From contig NZ_JACHGJ010000003.1 of the NCBI RefSeq assembly GCF_014207565.1, positions 235,944-299,943 of the forward strand: a stretch of DNA of 64,000 nucleotides, given 5' to 3'. Below are positions 60,895-64,000 of the stretch, piece by piece (position 1 is the first letter of the stretch; the number at the start of each line of letters is the position of its first letter). The notes beneath the pieces were generated by a model, which was given only the letters and a program-made list of their open reading frames with translations, had not been told where the DNA came from and ran no database searches. This DNA is from Spirochaeta isovalerica (GTDB lineage: Bacteria; Spirochaetota; Spirochaetia; DSM-2461). A program made the translations under genes and the position numbers.

Positions 60895-60944
60895 GAGCCC
60901 TTTTCTCTCTGTCCTCAGATGAAGGCTTCGAAAGAGAAGGGCTC
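60895..60944. repeat. Inverted repeat in leader of Gld-type operon
   Basis: GAGCCCTTTTCTCT (60895-60908) and AGAGAAGGGCTC (60933-60944) pair with a two-base bulge and a large loop. It lies just upstream of the ATPase gene's ribosome-binding site, so it could form a leader stem in the minus-strand mRNA. Read on the plus strand it is followed by six T residues, like a terminator, but no plus-strand gene precedes it. Confidence 0.4.
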
Positions 60945-61053
60945 CCGCTTTTTTCAGGTGATTTTTCATTATGATAACAAAAAAAACGGGGTATTGTTAC
61001 AAAAAAAAACTTAAGGGATCAAATAAGATTTCCTTATCCGTTGTATAATTCCT

Positions 61054-62007
61054 ATGAGGTTTTCAGTGGCTGTAATAATGTGGATTCTCAATCTCTTTTC
61101 TCTCTTCTCCTGTTTCGGAGCTATCATCGTGCTCATTTTTCTGGCGGTTAGGAGCCGGGAAGCGAAGTTCTGGATGCTGCTTGCCATTATCGCCATTTAT
61201 GTCATCAGTTACGCTTCGGGCATGGCAGCCCTGATTATCCGGTACGGATTTACCATTCCGGAAGTCTTTATCGGGGATGTCATTCCCGAAAATCCTCACT
61301 GGGGTTATTATCTTTCTTCTGTGCTCAGTCTTATTCAGGCGGGGCTGATTATTGCCGCAACCGCGCGATTCTTTTCGATTCCTCTGAAACTGTCGCTTTT
61401 CGTTTTCATCCCTTTTTCTCTTGCCGCTTATTTCATTCCCGATTTTCTTCTGCTCATTAATCCGGGTTTTGTTACAAGGCATGGCTATTCCTTTATTATA
61501 ATAAGACTCTTTTTCGGGTACAGCCTGATGGAACACGCCGTCATCGTAGCTCTGGTGCGTCATAGAATCTGGAAAACTTCGCGGTGGAACTGGCTTTTTG
61601 TTCTCTTACTGTTTTTTGCTTTCCTTGTAATCCCCTCCATGTTCGTTGAAGACTTGATGATGATTTTCCGGGGAATGCTCGTCTATAACATTTTCGAAGC
61701 CACAGGGTTTTTTCTGCTTATGACAACGGTGATGATCGGCGGTATTCTCGGACTTTCCGGTGCTGCGAAAATCGGCGGTGAAAAAATGTCTCTTCTCGAT
61801 ATTTCCCGCACATACGGTTTAACGGAAAGAGAAATGGAAGTCCTGAAGGAACTGGTTGCCTCATCGAGTGCCAGCTATAAGGATATTGCCGCGAAACTGA
61901 ACATCTCTCCCGAAACAGTTAAGACCCATGTCTCCCGGATTTACAGAAAGCTCGGCGTCTCGGCCAAACAGGAATTGAAGTACAAAATCAGCGATATTCA
62001 GGGCTGA
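61054..62007 (+). CDS. Membrane LuxR-type regulator with seven-helix N-terminus (B)
   Basis: The 317-residue product has about seven hydrophobic helices (5-235) and a LuxR helix-turn-helix (about 250-315): Leu-Thr-Glu-Arg-Glu-Met-Glu-Val-Leu, Tyr-Lys-Asp-Ile-Ala, and Pro-Glu-Thr-Val-Lys-Thr-His-Val. It has the same architecture as the protein at 39586-40521. A TATAAT (61044-61049) ends 4 nt before the ATG and no Shine-Dalgarno is visible; the mRNA could be leaderless, or an in-frame ATG at 61078 may be used. The likely target is the next gene, whose upstream region carries a triple repeat. Confidence 0.83.
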   Translation: MRFSVAVIMWILNLFSLFSCFGAIIVLIFLAVRSREAKFWMLLAIIAIYVISYASGMAALIIRYGFTIPEVFIGDVIPENPHWGYYLSSVLSLIQAGLIIAATARFFSIPLKLSLFVFIPFSLAAYFIPDFLLLINPGFVTRHGYSFIIIRLFFGYSLMEHAVIVALVRHRIWKTSRWNWLFVLLLFFAFLVIPSMFVEDLMMIFRGMLVYNIFEATGFFLLMTTVMIGGILGLSGAAKIGGEKMSLLDISRTYGLTEREMEVLKELVASSSASYKDIAAKLNISPETVKTHVSRIYRKLGVSAKQELKYKISDIQG

Positions 62008-62016
62008 AACAGCCTC

Positions 62017-62059
62017 ATCCCCCGAAAATCCCCCGATAAAGGGCCTCTATATCCCCCGA
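62017..62059 (+). promoter_or_regulatory. Three identical 9-bp direct repeats upstream of beta-lactamase-fold gene
   Basis: ATCCCCCGA occurs exactly at 62017-62025, 62028-62036 and 62051-62059. Starts are 11 and 23 bp apart, close to one and two helical turns, so bound proteins would sit on one face of the DNA. The LuxR-type protein encoded just upstream is the natural candidate binder. Confidence 0.6.
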
Positions 62060-62126
62060 CAGGTGATTTCTTCCGCCTCATTTTCCCTCTATCTTTTCAG
62101 TATCGATACCTGAGAAGGAGTGAAAA

Positions 62127-63863
62127 ATGAAAAAAATATCAATGAGAATACTAATGGCAGCACTGGTAATTGTGTTGTTTATATCCTGCGGAAAAACACA
62201 AATACCTGAAGGATTGTCTATGAATGAGTGGACCGGGGCTTATCTTGAGCAGACTGTAAAAGAGAAGAAGATGAAAGGCGGTATCAGCGCCATGATCTAT
62301 AAAGAGGGGGAAATCCTTTTCAGCAGCGGTTCGGGCTGGGCGGACAGCAGCACCGGTTGGATCGTCGATGGACGGACACCTATGCCTGTCGGCTCCATAT
62401 CCAAGATTTTCACATCGGTTGCCCTGATGACTCTGGTGGAGGAAGGCCGTGTCAATCTGGACGATCCCGTCGGGACCTATCTGCCGAGACTCAAACTGGA
62501 AGGGGGACGTGAAATGGATGTGACCGTCCGCGATCTGCTGACCCATCACAGCGGTATTCCCGGCGATCTGTTCGCTGACTGGTTTGACAAGCCGATCGAT
62601 CATATTTATGAGCTGATGAACGGACGGCCGCTCATGGCGGAACCGGGAACTCTGTTCTCCTATGCGAATACGGGATTCACATTACTGGGGCTGATCATTG
62701 AAGAGGTTACAGGGCTGTCTTTCGAGAGCTATGTCGGGCAGGCTGTTTTCGGGCCTGCGGAAATGGAGCATAGTTATGTTCACAGCGCAGATGCGGCCCT
62801 TGCCGGAGAGAGACTTCCCGCGGGTTATTTCCGGAAGAGCGAAATCCCTGTACCGAAACTGCGCGATTACCCCGCCGGAGGTTTTATCGTACCTGCAGAT
62901 GATATGGGGAAATTCATAAGGGCTTTGTACCGGGATCACAGCCTCGTGAGCCGGGAAACTCTTTCGCTCATGCTGACGCCGCAGAATGAGGCTAATCCGG
63001 TAGACCGCGATTTCAATATCGGTCTGGGGTTCTGGCTTATCGATCCCATGGGAACGGGAGAGTTGATGGCATCCCACGGAGGGGATCTTCCTCCCTATCA
63101 CGCTTTACTGGTTACTCTGCCGGAAAAAGAACTGGCCGTATTTGTGGCTTCCAATGATAACGGCAGCGGAGGAACTATCGCCATGGAAGCGGGACTGGCT
63201 ATCGCAAAAGAGCTTGTCTCCAGAGAAAATTTGGGGGATAACAGGATAAATCCCTCTGAAACCGTCGCTCTCTCAGAAGAGGACATGGCCCCCTATGAAG
63301 GCCTTTACGGGACTATGGCCGGGCTGATCGAACTCAAGCCGGGCCATGGTTATATGAAAATGAAACTGGGAAACATCCCCCTTGTCCTCAGAAAGCTGGA
63401 GAGCGGATACTACAGCGCAGAGCTGCGGCCTCTCAATCTCTTTACCATTCCCGTGCCCCAGCTTGCGGGACTGCAGATCGATCTCTATGAAGCGGAAGGA
63501 AAGCCGTGGCTGGGGTTATGGATGCATGGCGTTTATATGGGGGCGGGAAGCATGCTGGAACCGGTCGCCTACGGCGATGAGTACAGGAAGCTTGTCGGCG
63601 ATTATGCCGATCCCCAGGGAACGAATATCCTCGCAGACGGGTCTTATGTGATAAGCGGAATCTCCATAGCTGAAAAGAGCGGCAGGTATGTTATGCGGGT
63701 CACCCTTCTCGGGCAGAAAATTGAAATGGCCCTGAGGCCCGACGGGGAAGGCCGGGCCGTGACCGATGGCGCGGGAAGGGGAATGGGGGATCTCGTTCTC
63801 TACCGGTTTAATGATGAGGGGAATCCCGTTCTGTCCTGGAGCGGATTTGAACTTAAACGCTGA
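62127..63863 (+). CDS. Beta-lactamase-fold serine hydrolase lipoprotein
   Basis: The 578-residue product has a lipoprotein signal (Phe-Ile-Ser-Cys21) and a class C beta-lactamase/penicillin-binding fold: nucleophile Ser90 in Ser-Ile-Ser-Lys93, Tyr-Ala-Asn near residue 185 and His-Gly-Gly near 319. A C-terminal region of about 190 residues (DUF3471-like) follows. Members are esterases, peptidases or cell-wall enzymes more often than antibiotic hydrolases. GAAGGAG precedes the ATG. It follows the LuxR-type regulator by 119 nt, with the triple ATCCCCCGA repeat between. Confidence 0.88.
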   Translation: MKKISMRILMAALVIVLFISCGKTQIPEGLSMNEWTGAYLEQTVKEKKMKGGISAMIYKEGEILFSSGSGWADSSTGWIVDGRTPMPVGSISKIFTSVALMTLVEEGRVNLDDPVGTYLPRLKLEGGREMDVTVRDLLTHHSGIPGDLFADWFDKPIDHIYELMNGRPLMAEPGTLFSYANTGFTLLGLIIEEVTGLSFESYVGQAVFGPAEMEHSYVHSADAALAGERLPAGYFRKSEIPVPKLRDYPAGGFIVPADDMGKFIRALYRDHSLVSRETLSLMLTPQNEANPVDRDFNIGLGFWLIDPMGTGELMASHGGDLPPYHALLVTLPEKELAVFVASNDNGSGGTIAMEAGLAIAKELVSRENLGDNRINPSETVALSEEDMAPYEGLYGTMAGLIELKPGHGYMKMKLGNIPLVLRKLESGYYSAELRPLNLFTIPVPQLAGLQIDLYEAEGKPWLGLWMHGVYMGAGSMLEPVAYGDEYRKLVGDYADPQGTNILADGSYVISGISIAEKSGRYVMRVTLLGQKIEMALRPDGEGRAVTDGAGRGMGDLVLYRFNDEGNPVLSWSGFELKR

Positions 63864-63902
63864 ATTCAGGCGGGTACTCTACAGGGGTAAAACCCATTCG
63901 AT

Positions 63903-63941
63903 AGGCTGACCAATTTTGCCATCAGCTATGGCTTGGTCAGT
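63903..63941. repeat. Two-part hairpin at the right edge
   Basis: GCTGACCAA and TTGGTCAGT form outer arms and GCCAT and ATGGC inner arms around CAGCT, with TTTT on one side. It lies between the beta-lactamase-fold gene and a minus-strand gene that ends inside it. It may be a two-way terminator or an element end; there is no T-tract. Confidence 0.4.
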
Positions 63942-64000
63942 CGAAAATCATATGGTAAAAACGGTCGATCTGAGCTTCCAGTTGTTCGATGGAAACATAT
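63937..64000 (-). CDS. C-terminal end of a minus-strand gene running off the window
   Basis: Minus-strand reading gives Tyr-Val-Ser-Ile-Glu-Gln-Leu-Glu-Ala-Gln-Ile-Asp-Arg-Phe-Tyr-His-Met-Ile-Phe-Asp and a TGA at 63937-63939. Only about 20 residues are visible, helical and amphipathic. Product unknown. Confidence 0.4.
   Translation of the reverse strand, partial: YVSIEQLEAQIDRFYHMIFD

Noticed and set aside
62127-63863. Antibiotic resistance beta-lactamase
   Set aside because: The Ser-x-x-Lys, Tyr-x-Asn and His-Gly-Gly motifs define the fold only. The long DUF3471-like tail and lipoprotein signal fit the broad serine hydrolase group better.
1-64000. CRISPR arrays, tRNA, rRNA, known riboswitches (SAM, c-di-GMP, cobalamin), intact transposons
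   Set aside because: Reading both strands I found no regularly spaced repeats, no rRNA-like blocks and no conserved riboswitch cores, including upstream of the ECF/SAM-hydrolase genes and the lipoprotein genes.

Overview
The window reads as chromosomal DNA of a free-living spirochaete-like bacterium (Spirochaetota, Spirochaeta/Oceanispirochaeta-type). This is inference from gene content: large lipoproteins with loose lipoboxes, a rich c-di-GMP and chemotaxis repertoire including an MCP-hemerythrin fusion, CheD and CheC, a Gld-type ABC cluster, and polyamine-uptake remnants. Base composition is mid-range by eye and genes are packed tightly, with many ATGA or TGATG overlaps. I see no rRNA, tRNA, CRISPR array, phage module or intact insertion sequence.

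Region 1 (1-20.7 kb) is the most unusual part. Two paralogous giant lipoproteins of about 1,215-1,235 residues (1287-4994 and 15538-19185) flank a signalling island. The island holds a TPR/PEGA protein with an overlapping diguanylate cyclase, a sigma-54 activator-type response regulator overlapping a multi-pass membrane protein with degenerate GGDEF and EAL domains, two membrane proteins with SCP2-like N-termini, two small soluble SCP2-like proteins, and an intact EAL phosphodiesterase behind the second giant lipoprotein. Two good sigma-54 (-24/-12) promoters precede the SCP2 pair and the second giant lipoprotein. One has a 13-bp inverted repeat at enhancer distance. I interpret the locus as a c-di-GMP-responsive, sigma-54-activated surface system, loosely analogous to Lap-type adhesion control.

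Region 2 (20.8-34.6 kb) is metabolic and transport: a LacI regulator and MalFG-like permeases sharing two operators, a pyrimidine-dimer glycosylase, thioredoxin reductase, a phosphoesterase, a PadR regulator with an alpha/beta hydrolase, an acyltransferase-fold protein lacking its catalytic His, a C69-like peptidase lacking its N-terminal Cys, and OppBC-like permeases. Region 3 (34.0-39.5 kb) is a minus-strand cluster: ECF S component, fused double ATPase, EcfT, two tandem SAM-hydrolase-family proteins and a GNAT acetyltransferase.

Region 4 (39.5-49.7 kb) has a 7TM-LuxR regulator, an epimerase with a C-terminal zinc ribbon, an S10-type peptidase, a GH13 glucosidase, a short-chain dehydrogenase, a flavodoxin-ferredoxin protein and a three-gene ABC-2 exporter. 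Region 5 (49.9-56.1 kb) is sensory: MCP-hemerythrin, CheY and CheD, then decayed potA and potD, then a CheY/CheC/PAS-GGDEF operon. Region 6 (56.2-64 kb) has a Gld-type ABC cluster, a second 7TM-LuxR gene, and a beta-lactamase-fold lipoprotein whose upstream region carries three identical 9-bp repeats. Several genes without a Shine-Dalgarno sequence have a -10 element ending 4-10 nt before the start codon, which suggests leaderless transcripts.
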